64,000 bases of DNA from Maribacter litoralis (lineage in GTDB: Bacteria > Bacteroidota > Bacteroidia > Flavobacteriales > Flavobacteriaceae). Within the stretch, counting starts at the first letter, position 1; each line of letters opens with the position of its first letter. The notes under the pieces were generated by a model that saw nothing but the letters and a program-made list of their open reading frames with translations, did no database searches and was not told where the DNA came from. Below, in pieces: positions 54,354-63,905 of the stretch. The DNA lies in NCBI RefSeq assembly GCF_003075045.1, contig NZ_QCZD01000002.1, forward strand, positions 372,001 through 436,000. Reading direction: 5' to 3'. The position numbers and the translations under genes were made by a program.

Positions 54354-55724
54354 ATGGCTTATCAATTTACATTGGGAAAACAGAATTATCTTTTCGATGA
54401 TTTGAAATCTGTTTTGGCAAAAGCGAGTCCGTTAAGATCGGGCGACGCTTTGGCGGGTTTGGCAGCAGCTAGTAATACCGAAAGAATTGCGGCTCAGTAT
54501 GTGTTGAGTGAATTGCCCCTAAAAGTTTTTTTAAATGAAGCTGTAGTTCCTTATGAATTAGATGAGGTTACTCGGTTAATAATCGATACCCATGATTTCA
54601 AAGCTTTTGATAATATTTCTCATTTTACGGTAGGTGACCTTAGAGATTGGTTGCTAGAATATACTACATCTGGGCAAAATATTTTAGAAGTTAGCAAGGC
54701 ATTGACTCCCGAAATGGTTGCTGCCGTATGTAAGCTAATGCGTAATCAAGATTTGATTGCCGTCGCTTCCAAAATACAAGTAATTACCCGTTTTAGAAAC
54801 ACGGTCGGCTTAAAAGGTCATGTTTCGGTGCGCTTACAGCCCAATCATCCCACGGATGATATGAAAGGAATTTTAGCAAGTACGATAGACGGTTTGTTGT
54901 ATGGTTGTGGAGATGCGGTTATTGGTATTAATCCCGCAACCGATAGTCCTAATGTGACTGTCAATCTATTGAAAATGCTTGATGATGTTCGTTTAAAATA
55001 TGAAATACCTACCCAGAGTTGTGTGTTGTGCCATGTAACTACGGCTTTACAGATTATGGATAAAGCTCCGGTAGATTTGGTGTTTCAATCTATTACCGGT
55101 TCGCAAAAGGCTAACAGTTCTTTTGGTATCGATCTACAAGTTTTAAAGGAAGCTCATGATGCTACTTTAGCTTTGGCGAGAGGTACGGTTGGTAATCAAT
55201 GTATGTATTTTGAAACCGGTCAAGGGTCTGCTTTATCTGCAAATGCTCATCATGGTGTTGACCAGCAAACAATGGAGGCAAGGGCTTATGCGGTCGCAAG
55301 ACACTTTGATCCTTTTTTGGTGAACTCGGTGGTTGGTTTTATTGGTCCGGAATATTTGTTCGATGGAAAACAGATTACCCGTGCAGGATTGGAGGATCAC
55401 TTTTGTGCCAAAGTTATGGGGCTGCCAATGGGTATGGATGTATGTTATACCAACCATGCAGATGCCGATCAAGATGATATGGATAATTTATTGACCTTAT
55501 TAGGCGTAGCCGGATGCAATTTTTTTATGGGTGTACCCGGTACAGATGATATAATGCTAAACTACCAATCTACTTCTTTTCATGATGCATTGTATTTACG
55601 TAAAGTTCTTGGTAAAAAGCCAGCACCGGAGTTTGAAGCTTGGTTGTTGAAAATGGGTATTGTTGATGAGTTGGGAAATAAGCGTATTGTGGGTGATACG
55701 AATAAATTGCTGTTGAATTTATGA
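54354..55724 (+). CDS. eutB: Ethanolamine ammonia-lyase large subunit
   Basis: A 456-residue subunit, near the 453 of the E. coli protein. It forms the TIM barrel that binds ethanolamine and the base-off adenosylcobalamin. Recognisable blocks: RSGDALAGLAAASNTERIAAQ near residue 30, NPATDSPNVTVNLLKMLDD near 198, and FETGQGSALSANAHHGVDQQTMEARAYAVARH abbreviated here to FETGQGSALSANAHHG. It releases acetaldehyde and ammonia with EutC. B12 is required; no reactivase EutA is adjacent. Confidence 0.96.
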   Translation: MAYQFTLGKQNYLFDDLKSVLAKASPLRSGDALAGLAAASNTERIAAQYVLSELPLKVFLNEAVVPYELDEVTRLIIDTHDFKAFDNISHFTVGDLRDWLLEYTTSGQNILEVSKALTPEMVAAVCKLMRNQDLIAVASKIQVITRFRNTVGLKGHVSVRLQPNHPTDDMKGILASTIDGLLYGCGDAVIGINPATDSPNVTVNLLKMLDDVRLKYEIPTQSCVLCHVTTALQIMDKAPVDLVFQSITGSQKANSSFGIDLQVLKEAHDATLALARGTVGNQCMYFETGQGSALSANAHHGVDQQTMEARAYAVARHFDPFLVNSVVGFIGPEYLFDGKQITRAGLEDHFCAKVMGLPMGMDVCYTNHADADQDDMDNLLTLLGVAGCNFFMGVPGTDDIMLNYQSTSFHDALYLRKVLGKKPAPEFEAWLLKMGIVDELGNKRIVGDTNKLLLNL

Positions 55725-56461
55725 GTAAGGATATATCCATAGCCAATAAATGGCAACAATTAAAAAATCATACTAAAGCAAGGGTAGCACTGGGCAATGT
55801 GGGTACTGGTTTGCCGTTGAGCGAAGTACTGGCATTAAAACATGCACATGCAATGGCAAAAGATGCTATTGTAACCAAGTTAGATGTTGAGGGGTTATCA
55901 CAAAAATGTAAAGCGCAGGCAATACCATATCAAATATTTAATAGTAGGGCAAGCGACAGGCTTGAGTATTTGAAAAGACCCGATCTTGGCAGGCAGTTAT
56001 TGTTCAATACTAATTTAAAAAAGACTGAAAAGGTCGATATTGTTTTTGTCATTACTGACGGACTTTCAGCAAAAGCGGTAAATACCAATGCTTTTAAAGT
56101 TTTAAGTCACCTTTTGCCAAAAATAAACGAAAGCTATACTTATGCAATTGCACTTGTTCAACAAGGGAGGGTTGCTATAGGTGATGCTGTAGCGGAATTG
56201 TACCGTGCAGATTTTGTAGCTGTGTGTATTGGTGAAAGACCGGGTTTGTCCTCCCCTGAAAGTATGGGTATTTACACCACGTATCATCCAAAAATAGGCT
56301 TTACCGATGAGCGTAGAAATTGTATTTCAAATATTCATTCGAACGGACTAAGTGGTAAACAAGGTGCTCAGCTTCTGCAGTATTTAATTGAAAAATCTTT
56401 CGCTTTAAAAATTAGCGGAGTATCATTAAAGCTTGAAGTTGGTGAAATATTAAAGAGCTAG
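55721..56461 (+). CDS. eutC: Ethanolamine ammonia-lyase small subunit, short form
   Basis: A 246-residue small subunit. It overlaps eutB by 4 bases (ATGA). Typical blocks: RVALGNVGTGLPLSEVLALK near residue 20, SDRLEYLKRPDLGRQL, and CIGERPGLSSPESMGIY with the B12-contacting Glu/Ser region. It is about 50 residues shorter than E. coli EutC (about 295), lacking the N-terminal part used for microcompartment targeting. The operon has no shell genes, so catabolism is free in the cytoplasm. Confidence 0.95.
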   Translation: MSKDISIANKWQQLKNHTKARVALGNVGTGLPLSEVLALKHAHAMAKDAIVTKLDVEGLSQKCKAQAIPYQIFNSRASDRLEYLKRPDLGRQLLFNTNLKKTEKVDIVFVITDGLSAKAVNTNAFKVLSHLLPKINESYTYAIALVQQGRVAIGDAVAELYRADFVAVCIGERPGLSSPESMGIYTTYHPKIGFTDERRNCISNIHSNGLSGKQGAQLLQYLIEKSFALKISGVSLKLEVGEILKS

Positions 56462-56464
56462 TTT

Positions 56465-56695
56465 TTAAAGCTTGACCTTTATTTCCTTTATTTTGAACGC
56501 TTGTGTTCTCAATAGATTTTGAAAAATACGAACTATTCTTTCTTGGTTTTCTTCAGGAATACGCCCTCCTATAATCCAATTTTTTTTGGCGTATTTAGTA
56601 CTTTCCAAGTTGAATTCGCCCATTAAGCATTCTAATGCTTCCTCGCGAGTTTCGTCGTTCATTTTACTGAACATTTGTTTTATATTTTCGGTCAT
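56465..56695 (-). CDS. Small hypothetical protein
   Basis: A 76-residue soluble protein, mostly helical, acidic in the first half and basic at the end (FKIKEIKVKL). No motif recognised. It is convergent with eutC (3-base gap). Codon use fits the surroundings, so it is probably real. Confidence 0.6.
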   Translation of the reverse strand: MTENIKQMFSKMNDETREEALECLMGEFNLESTKYAKKNWIIGGRIPEENQERIVRIFQNLLRTQAFKIKEIKVKL

Positions 56696-56916
56696 TGGTG
56701 GTTATGGTAGTTTTCAAAAATAAATAAAAAAGTCTTTCAGCTTGCCAAAAAAATAAAATAGATATGAGCATTTTCATAACATCTTAATGTTTACTTGACC
56801 TTAACTTAAAATAATAATGAAATTTTGACCTCACTTTTGCAATCTGTTAAATTTTCTTGAGGTATAACCACACCTTAAGCTTACTGACCAAACTTCCATA
56901 TTTATACAATAGACAT

Positions 56917-58704
56917 ATGAAATTTCTGAAATTACCAATAGCCTGCTTGTTGTTTATTAACATGCTTGTAGCTGTTGCCCAAGATTATAAAGTTCATTCC
57001 CATAACGATTATAAACAGAATATTCCCTTTTGGAAAGCCTTTGGTGCAGAGGTGCAGTCGATTGAAGTAGATGTTTTTTATAAGAACGGAAAGTTAATGG
57101 TTGCCCATGAACAAGGAGAAATAGAAGAAAATAAAACATTAGAGAGGCTCTATTTAAATCCGTTGCAAGAAGCTTTAGATTTAAATTTGTCTGCCAATAG
57201 ATCTTTGCAATTATTGATTGATGTAAAGACCGATGCCTATAAAACTTTAGATGCTATTGTAGTTAGTCTAAAAAAGTATCCGTCGATAATCAGCAATAAG
57301 CATGTGAAAATTGTCATCTCTGGTAACCGCCCGGCATTGGAAGAATATGTAGATTATCCAAATTATATTTATTTCGACTATCAAAGTCTACAACCTGTAA
57401 CTGATACAGAAGTACTTGATAAAATTGCCTTGGTAAGTGTTAGTTTCAAGAACTATTCTGAATGGAACGGTAAAGGCAGGCTTACCTCACAAGACTATAA
57501 TAACGTAACAGAAGTTATAGCACAAGCACATCAATTAAAGAAGCCTTTTCGATTTTGGGCTACACCCGATTCTAAATCCGCCTGGAAAGCTTTTGTAAAC
57601 ATGGGTGTCGATTTTATAAATACCGATATGCCTAATGCGTGTGTAGCTTATGTTTCTTCTTTAAAGGATAGGGTGGTGCTAAATTCCGTTTTCTCTGAAG
57701 TTTACCATCCAAGTTTTAAGTCGGATAAAGCACAGCGCTCACCAAAGAATATTATTTTAATGATCGGTGATGGTAACGGGTTAACGCAAATATCATCTGC
57801 GGTTTTGGCAAATAACGGGGCGCTTTCTTTAACACAGATAAAAAGTATTGGGTTGATTAAGACACAATCTGCCGATGATTTTACTACAGATTCTGCCGGT
57901 GCTGGTACGGCTATAGCTACTGGTGAGAAAACAAATAACAGGGCGATAGGAACCAATGTAGATGGTGAACCTATCCCTAATCTAACCGAAATTTTATCTA
58001 AAAAAGGCTTCAGTACAGGCATTATTACTACCGATGAGATTACCGGGGCAACACCTTCTTCTTTTTTTGCGCATAGAACAGATAGAGGAATGGCTACAGA
58101 AATTGCATCGGATTTGCAAACTTCTCAATTGAAACTATTTATTTCTCGACCAACTGCAGCTATAAAGAACAATGAAGATACCGGTTTTGTAATGAAAACA
58201 GATATCAATACCATTGCAGCGAGTACAGAACTAAAAGTTGGGGCATGGTTCAATACCGATAAAAAGGACTTATCGGGGTATATTCAAAATTTGGCTTTGG
58301 CAACTAAAAATGGAATTTCGTATTTAAATAAAGAGAAACCTTTTTTCTTAATGGTAGAGGGAGCAAAAATCGATAGCTATGGTCATGCTAATCATATTGA
58401 AGGTGTAGTGACCGAAAGTATTTCTTTTGATAGAGCTGTTGCAGAAGCTATAAAGTTTGCAGATGCCGATCAAAATACTTTAGTAGTGATTACGGCAGAT
58501 CATGAAACTGGCGGGTTGACCATACCCCAAGGTAATGTAGGGTTACATGAAATTGAGGCAGATTTCACTACCAATGACCATACTGGCGTTATGGTTCCTG
58601 TTTTTGCATACGGACCAATGTCACAAGAATTTCAAGGGGTGTACGAGAATAATGAAATTTTTGCAAAGCTATTAAGCGTGTTGGATATAACTACAAAGAA
58701 GTAG
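56917..58704 (+). CDS. Secreted GDPD-like / alkaline phosphatase fusion
   Basis: A 595-residue exported two-domain enzyme from ATG 56917 (signal MKFLKLPIACLLFINMLVAV; in-frame ATG at 56857 rejected as it would bury the signal). Residues 25-250 resemble the PI-PLC/glycerophosphodiester phosphodiesterase superfamily: VHSHNDYKQN (His27, His29), SIEVDVFY (Glu50, Asp52) and MVAHEQG (His64). Residues 275-590 are an alkaline phosphatase: NIILMIGDGNGLTQ, nucleophile in TTDSAGAGTAIATGE (Ser326) and ADHETGG (His529). Such a protein could free ethanolamine or choline from glycerophosphodiesters and then phosphate from glycerol 3-phosphate. Substrates are inferred. Confidence 0.88.
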   Translation: MKFLKLPIACLLFINMLVAVAQDYKVHSHNDYKQNIPFWKAFGAEVQSIEVDVFYKNGKLMVAHEQGEIEENKTLERLYLNPLQEALDLNLSANRSLQLLIDVKTDAYKTLDAIVVSLKKYPSIISNKHVKIVISGNRPALEEYVDYPNYIYFDYQSLQPVTDTEVLDKIALVSVSFKNYSEWNGKGRLTSQDYNNVTEVIAQAHQLKKPFRFWATPDSKSAWKAFVNMGVDFINTDMPNACVAYVSSLKDRVVLNSVFSEVYHPSFKSDKAQRSPKNIILMIGDGNGLTQISSAVLANNGALSLTQIKSIGLIKTQSADDFTTDSAGAGTAIATGEKTNNRAIGTNVDGEPIPNLTEILSKKGFSTGIITTDEITGATPSSFFAHRTDRGMATEIASDLQTSQLKLFISRPTAAIKNNEDTGFVMKTDINTIAASTELKVGAWFNTDKKDLSGYIQNLALATKNGISYLNKEKPFFLMVEGAKIDSYGHANHIEGVVTESISFDRAVAEAIKFADADQNTLVVITADHETGGLTIPQGNVGLHEIEADFTTNDHTGVMVPVFAYGPMSQEFQGVYENNEIFAKLLSVLDITTKK

Positions 58705-58805
58705 TTTTTAGCAACTATCTAGAGGTCGAGCTATAGAGATCATTTTACCTAATGTTTACAATGTTATAATATCACTTCAATTAATTTAAGGGAGATTTGT
58801 GAACT

Positions 58806-59375
58806 ATGAAAAAGGAGGGCATGGATACTATTGAAATTGAAGACTTGGTTTTGCGTGTTAAGAAATCAGATCAAAAAGCATTCAATACATTGTTCAACGA
58901 ATTATGGGAACCTATGTATTCCTATGCCTGTTCTATTCTTATGAATGACAGCCTTGCTAAGGATATCGTACAAGATATTTGGGTCGATTTTTGGCAAAGA
59001 AGACAAGATGTTGAAATCAAGTTTTTGAAGTCATATTTGTATAAATCCATTCGTTATAAGTGTTACAATCATTTAAGGGATCAAAAGTTCAATAAGATCC
59101 AATTGGAAGTTGCCAAATCTGTGTCGGTTGCATCAGAAGTAGATCAAAGTGATGATGTCATTGAATTATCTACCAGAATAAATAGTGTTATATCAAACCT
59201 TCCAAAAAGATGTCAGGTAATTTTTAGACTAAGTCGAGTAAACAATATTGACAATAATGAGATTGCCAGTCAATTAGATATTTCCCAACGTTCTGTAGAG
59301 AATCAAATTTCTTATGCTTTACGTCAATTACGTAAAGAACTTGCTGTAGCAAAAACGTTGTTTTCCTTTCTTTAG
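58806..59375 (+). CDS. ECF RNA polymerase sigma factor (FecI-like)
   Basis: A 189-residue ECF sigma. Region 2 (about 25-90) with AKDIVQDIWVDFWQRR and region 4 (about 135-180) with LPKRCQVIFRLSRVNNIDNN and a helix-turn-helix (IASQLDISQRSVENQISYAL). A second ATG at 58821 (MDTIEIED) is an equal start candidate. It heads a module with fecR, susC and susD. Confidence 0.94.
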   Translation: MKKEGMDTIEIEDLVLRVKKSDQKAFNTLFNELWEPMYSYACSILMNDSLAKDIVQDIWVDFWQRRQDVEIKFLKSYLYKSIRYKCYNHLRDQKFNKIQLEVAKSVSVASEVDQSDDVIELSTRINSVISNLPKRCQVIFRLSRVNNIDNNEIASQLDISQRSVENQISYALRQLRKELAVAKTLFSFL

Positions 59376-59495
59376 TTTCTTTTTCATTATCTAAAAGTTA
59401 AGTGAACGGTTGCTTTGTTAAGTAACCATTAAGCCTGCTTTTTTGAGTGTGCGTACCCCGTCTGTTTCGGTACTTGTCATTGTAACGATAGTATA

Positions 59496-60464
59496 ATGAC
59501 CGAAAAAGAAGTAAAAATACTCATGACCAAGTTCCTTAATGGTACCATCACAGCCAATGAGGAAAAGCTATTAGAAAAGTTCGATGCTTCTTTAATTATT
59601 GAAAATGAAGATCGTGTTTTTAAAAGTGATGACAATAAAAAACAACTAGGTCAAAAACTGTTGCATAGAATACACAGTAAGCAAAATAAGAAGTCGAAAA
59701 AACCGTGGCTAAAAGTAGCGGCAGTAATTGCAGTTGTTATCAACCTTGGGGTTGTAGCCTACTTTGGTCTGAATGCGGATAATAAAGTGCCTGAAACCGT
59801 TTCACAAATAGTTGAAACCACAGATTGGGGTAAACGAAAAGATTTTGTGCTATCTGACGGAACTGAGATAAAATTGAATTCGGGAAGTACCATTTCATTT
59901 CCAGAAAAATTTATTGGCAATACTAGGGAGGTAACATTGATAGGAGAAGCTTTTTTTAATGTAGCCAAGAATCCTGATAAGCCTTTCATTATTAAATCTG
60001 GAGATTTATGTACTACGGTTTTAGGTACATCATTCAATATTAATGCCTACCCAAAAAGTGATGATATTTCAGTGACCGTGGCTACGGGTAAAGTGCAAAT
60101 AGGAGCTAAAAACAGTATGGTTTATCTCTTGCCAAATGAGCAGGGAGTGTTCCATAAAAAATCCGATAGTATATCAAAGAATGATGTTGACACTAACAGT
60201 TTAATCAATTGGCAAAAAGGACTACTAAAATTCAATGATATAACGGTTAAAGAAGCTTTAGGAATGTTAGAGAAGTGGTACGGAGTAACCTTTGTAATAC
60301 ATGATGATCAACCATTGGATTGCCATATTACAGCTTCATTTGATAATGAAACCCTATCTAATGTTTTAGAAAGTATCACTTATGTGAAAAAAGACTTGTC
60401 TTTTAAGCCATTAAAAAACAATACCATTCTGATCAAAGGAAAATGCAGAGATAACAACCAATAA
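59496..60464 (+). CDS. FecR-family anti-sigma factor
   Basis: A 322-residue inner-membrane regulator. Cytoplasmic part to residue 70, membrane helix at about 72-93 (VAAVIAVVINLGVVAYFGL), then the periplasmic FecR core (FVLSDGTEIKLNSGSTISFP, GEAFFNVAKNPDKPFIIKSG, TTVLGTSFNINAYP) and a C-terminal STN-like domain (KEALGMLEKWYGVTFVIH). It is the partner of the sigma factor 120 bases upstream and of the SusC STN domain downstream. Confidence 0.94.
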   Translation: MTEKEVKILMTKFLNGTITANEEKLLEKFDASLIIENEDRVFKSDDNKKQLGQKLLHRIHSKQNKKSKKPWLKVAAVIAVVINLGVVAYFGLNADNKVPETVSQIVETTDWGKRKDFVLSDGTEIKLNSGSTISFPEKFIGNTREVTLIGEAFFNVAKNPDKPFIIKSGDLCTTVLGTSFNINAYPKSDDISVTVATGKVQIGAKNSMVYLLPNEQGVFHKKSDSISKNDVDTNSLINWQKGLLKFNDITVKEALGMLEKWYGVTFVIHDDQPLDCHITASFDNETLSNVLESITYVKKDLSFKPLKNNTILIKGKCRDNNQ

Positions 60465-60502
60465 ATCAAAAAACCAATCTATGATGTAAACTTAAAAAAG
60501 AA

Positions 60503-60541
60503 GACAGCCTGTAACACTTTGGCGAGCTAAAACAGACTGTC
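60503..60541 (+). promoter_or_regulatory. Hairpin between fecR and susC
   Basis: GACAGCCTGT (60503-60512) and ACAGACTGTC (60532-60541) pair with one mismatch around a 19-base loop. No T tract follows. It may mark an attenuator, an RNA processing site or a stabilising 5' structure for the highly expressed susC message, 53 bases before its start codon. Confidence 0.5.
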
Positions 60542-60593
60542 GATTATTCAACGATTATTTAAAAAAAACAACCATTAAACATTATGTGAAATT

Positions 60594-63500
60594 ATGAATT
60601 TGCTAACTAATAAACAATTTATCAAGTTGACATTCAATACGTTTTGTCTCCTTATAATCATGGCGATGCTGAATCCCATACTTGCAGCTGACCTTAGGGG
60701 CCAAAAATTAGAAAATTATAAAGTGGATATTGCCGTAAAAGGCGCATCGGTTTTAGATATTTTAGATGATATCGAAAATCAGACGAATTTTAATTTTGTC
60801 TACGATCGCAAAGTAGGTAGGCTTAAGAATACCTACAATATAGCTTATGAAAGCGTGTCTTTAAGATCGGTTTTAGAGCTAATGGCCAAAGATGCCAATT
60901 TAACCTTTAGAAGAATTAACAAAACCATCTCGATAACTGTAAAACCTAAGGTCTACAAAAGAGTGGTAGAAGTTGAGTTTCTCACTGTAAATGGTACGGT
61001 AACAGATCAAGGCGGTGTTCCTTTGGTGGGTGCAACGGTACTTGAAAAGGGAACTTTGAACGGAGTTACGACAGATTTTGATGGTAACTTCACCATTGAC
61101 GTTAAGAGCGATGCTGTACTAGAAGTATCGTATTTGGGCTTTACAACTAAAGAAATAGCGCTACAGGGTCAAACTACGTTGACCGTTCAGTTAGCGGAAG
61201 ATGCTACCCAGTTAGATGATGTTGTTGTCGTTGGTTACGGTACTCAAAAACGATCGGATGTTACCGGCTCTATTGCATCGGTAAAGAGCGAAAACTTTAA
61301 TAAAGGGGTAGTTGCCAATCCTGGTCAGCTATTACAAGGTAAGGTTGCCGGTGTTAACATTACTTCGGTAAGTGGTGAGCCTGGTGCCTCTCAGAATATC
61401 GTTATTCGTGGTATCGGTAGTTTTAGATCAGGTACTTCACCTTTGTTCGTTATTGATGGTTTTGTCATTGATAACACTTCCACGGGTGTAGCTTCCAATC
61501 CTTTAAATTTCATCAATCCGCAAGATATTGAGTCTATGGATGTATTGAAAGATGCTTCTGCCGCTGCCATATATGGAGCACGTGCTGCAAACGGGGTAAT
61601 TGTGATCACTACCAAAAAAGGAAAAACCGGTAAAACGGAAATGAATGTGTCGGTCTCAACTGCTTTTGCAACATTGGCAAATAAAATTGATGTGTTTTCT
61701 GCGGATGAGTTTAGAACGCAGGTGCCAGCGGTTGGTGGTACTTTGGTCGATGGCGGTGCAAATACCGATTGGCAAGATGAGCTTACACAAACAGGTATAT
61801 CTAAAAATGTAAACTTTTCTATGAGCGGTGGTGCTTCAGATAAATTCAACTATTATGCTTCGGTAGGGGTTGATGATCAAGAAGGTACGTTTGCAAACAG
61901 TTCTTTAAAAAGATACTCTGGTCGTTTAAACTTAAATCAAAAAGCATTGGATGGTAAGTTGAACGTAGATTTTAATCTTTCCGCTACCAGAACATTGAAC
62001 AATAGACCAGATGCTAGTGCTACGGTTACAGATATGTTAGAGTTGAATCCTACCGTTCCTTTATACACGAATGGAGAACCAACGATATTGGATGATAACA
62101 GATTAAACCCGTTGATACGTAACGAAATTTATGCAGACGAATCTAACAGCAATCGTATTCTAGCCAATATTTCTCCATCTGTAGAAATTGTAAAGGGGCT
62201 AACGTATAAACTGAGCTTGGGTGTCGATTATTCTTCTACGAATAGGGATCAGCAACGTGCACCTTATGCTTTGTTAGAAGATTTAAATCAAGGGTATTTA
62301 AATACATGGATCACTACGAACCAAAATACACAGGTAGATAATACCTTGACCTATACTTTTGAAAAAGGTGATCATGGTGCAACGATTTTAGTTGGTCATT
62401 CATACCAAGAAGTGTTATTTCAACAAAAGAAATTTGAGTTGGAAAGTTTTGCCGATAATGACATCGAGCCAAGATATCAAGATCAGATCAGTAGTCAAGA
62501 GTACCCAACGAGCATGTACTCAACGGCTGAGAAGAATGAGCTGCAGTCTTTCTTTGGTAGGGTAAATTATGATTATCAAGACAAGTATTTGCTAACGGCG
62601 ACCATGCGTGCAGATGGTTCTTCAAAATTTGGTGAGAACAATAAATACGGATATTTTCCTTCTGTTGCCTTAGGTTGGAATATTAGTAAAGAGAATTTCT
62701 TGGCAGAAAGTACAGTTGTCAACAACTTAAAGTTACGTGCTAGCTGGGGGCAAACGGGTAGTCAAGAAGGTATAGATAATAAAGTATCCTTGGCGAGTTA
62801 TATTGATAGTAAGAGCGACAATGATACTTATCCTTTAGATGATAGTGCCACTACCTTAGATGGTTACCCTTTTGGTACGGTACCTGCGCGAACTGCCAAT
62901 CCTAATTTAAAATGGGAGGTAGCTACACAGACCAATATTGGTTTGGACTATGGTTTCTTGAACAATAAGATTACAGGTACAATAGATTACTTTAATAAGG
63001 TAACTACAGATGTAGTTTTGTTCGCCAATAGAGTAGATCCAATTCAGCCAACCGAGAAAATATGGACCAATCTTGAAGATTTGGAAATACATAACTCCGG
63101 TCTTGAATTTGCATTGGATTTTAGAACAATGATCGGTGAAGATTTCTCATTAAATGTTGGTGGTAATGCTACTTTCATAAACAATGAGGTAACAGATTCT
63201 CCTTTTGCCATTATTACCACTGGTGCTGCGCAAGGTGGCGGTCAAACCGGTGCTACGATCAATGGTTATTTAAATAATGAAGCTATCGGTACTTTTTACA
63301 TGAAAGAATTTATCGGTATTGGTGATGATGGTTTAAATCAATTTAGAGATGTTACTGGCGATGGTGAAATTTTAGATGATGATCGTATTGCCGCGGGTAG
63401 TGCTTTGCCAGATTTCACTTATGCGTTCTACTTGAATTTCGATTATAAGAATTTTGATCTTGGTTTTAACTTCAATGGGGTTTCCGGTAATAAAATTTAT

Positions 63501-63887
63501 AACCATACCGCAATGTCCTCTTTCTCAAAAGGGCAATTAAGCAGAAACTTGAATACTACAGATTTTGCTATTCAATTTCCAAACGAAGATGTTAGCAATT
63601 CCAACGAGGTTTCAACGAGATATTTGGAAGACGGTGCTTACCTAAAATTGAATAATGCTACGTTGGGATACAATCTTTTGGCAAGTAAAATAGGCTTGGG
63701 CGATTATGTGAACGATATACGTTTTACACTTACAGGTCAGAATTTATTCATCATTACAGATTATACGGGCTACAGCCCAGAGGTAAATACAGGTAGTGCA
63801 ATAGATGGTATTCAAACATTTGGTATTGACCGGTATACTTACCCTAATTCAAGAACCATCTTGTTCGGTTTAAATGTATCCTTTTAA
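60594..63887 (+). CDS. SusC/RagA-family TonB-linked outer membrane protein with STN domain
   Basis: A 1097-residue outer-membrane importer. Signal peptide to about residue 32, STN domain (about 45-110) for FecR signalling, carboxypeptidase-regulatory-like domain (about 133-205; VTDQGGVPLVGATVLEKGTL), TonB box region DDVVVVGYGTQKRSDVTGS near 208-226, plug (to about 340), then the barrel ending in TILFGLNVSF. It imports a large nutrient with the SusD partner encoded downstream. No glycoside hydrolase lies in view, so the substrate is open. Confidence 0.95.
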   Translation: MNLLTNKQFIKLTFNTFCLLIIMAMLNPILAADLRGQKLENYKVDIAVKGASVLDILDDIENQTNFNFVYDRKVGRLKNTYNIAYESVSLRSVLELMAKDANLTFRRINKTISITVKPKVYKRVVEVEFLTVNGTVTDQGGVPLVGATVLEKGTLNGVTTDFDGNFTIDVKSDAVLEVSYLGFTTKEIALQGQTTLTVQLAEDATQLDDVVVVGYGTQKRSDVTGSIASVKSENFNKGVVANPGQLLQGKVAGVNITSVSGEPGASQNIVIRGIGSFRSGTSPLFVIDGFVIDNTSTGVASNPLNFINPQDIESMDVLKDASAAAIYGARAANGVIVITTKKGKTGKTEMNVSVSTAFATLANKIDVFSADEFRTQVPAVGGTLVDGGANTDWQDELTQTGISKNVNFSMSGGASDKFNYYASVGVDDQEGTFANSSLKRYSGRLNLNQKALDGKLNVDFNLSATRTLNNRPDASATVTDMLELNPTVPLYTNGEPTILDDNRLNPLIRNEIYADESNSNRILANISPSVEIVKGLTYKLSLGVDYSSTNRDQQRAPYALLEDLNQGYLNTWITTNQNTQVDNTLTYTFEKGDHGATILVGHSYQEVLFQQKKFELESFADNDIEPRYQDQISSQEYPTSMYSTAEKNELQSFFGRVNYDYQDKYLLTATMRADGSSKFGENNKYGYFPSVALGWNISKENFLAESTVVNNLKLRASWGQTGSQEGIDNKVSLASYIDSKSDNDTYPLDDSATTLDGYPFGTVPARTANPNLKWEVATQTNIGLDYGFLNNKITGTIDYFNKVTTDVVLFANRVDPIQPTEKIWTNLEDLEIHNSGLEFALDFRTMIGEDFSLNVGGNATFINNEVTDSPFAIITTGAAQGGGQTGATINGYLNNEAIGTFYMKEFIGIGDDGLNQFRDVTGDGEILDDDRIAAGSALPDFTYAFYLNFDYKNFDLGFNFNGVSGNKIYNHTAMSSFSKGQLSRNLNTTDFAIQFPNEDVSNSNEVSTRYLEDGAYLKLNNATLGYNLLASKIGLGDYVNDIRFTLTGQNLFIITDYTGYSPEVNTGSAIDGIQTFGIDRYTYPNSRTILFGLNVSF

Positions 63888-63905
63888 CATAAAAAAACTA
63901 TCAAA

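Noticed and set aside
61391-61849. Minus-strand open frame of 152 codons inside susC
   Set aside because: It is antisense to the conserved TonB plug region and has no start signals.
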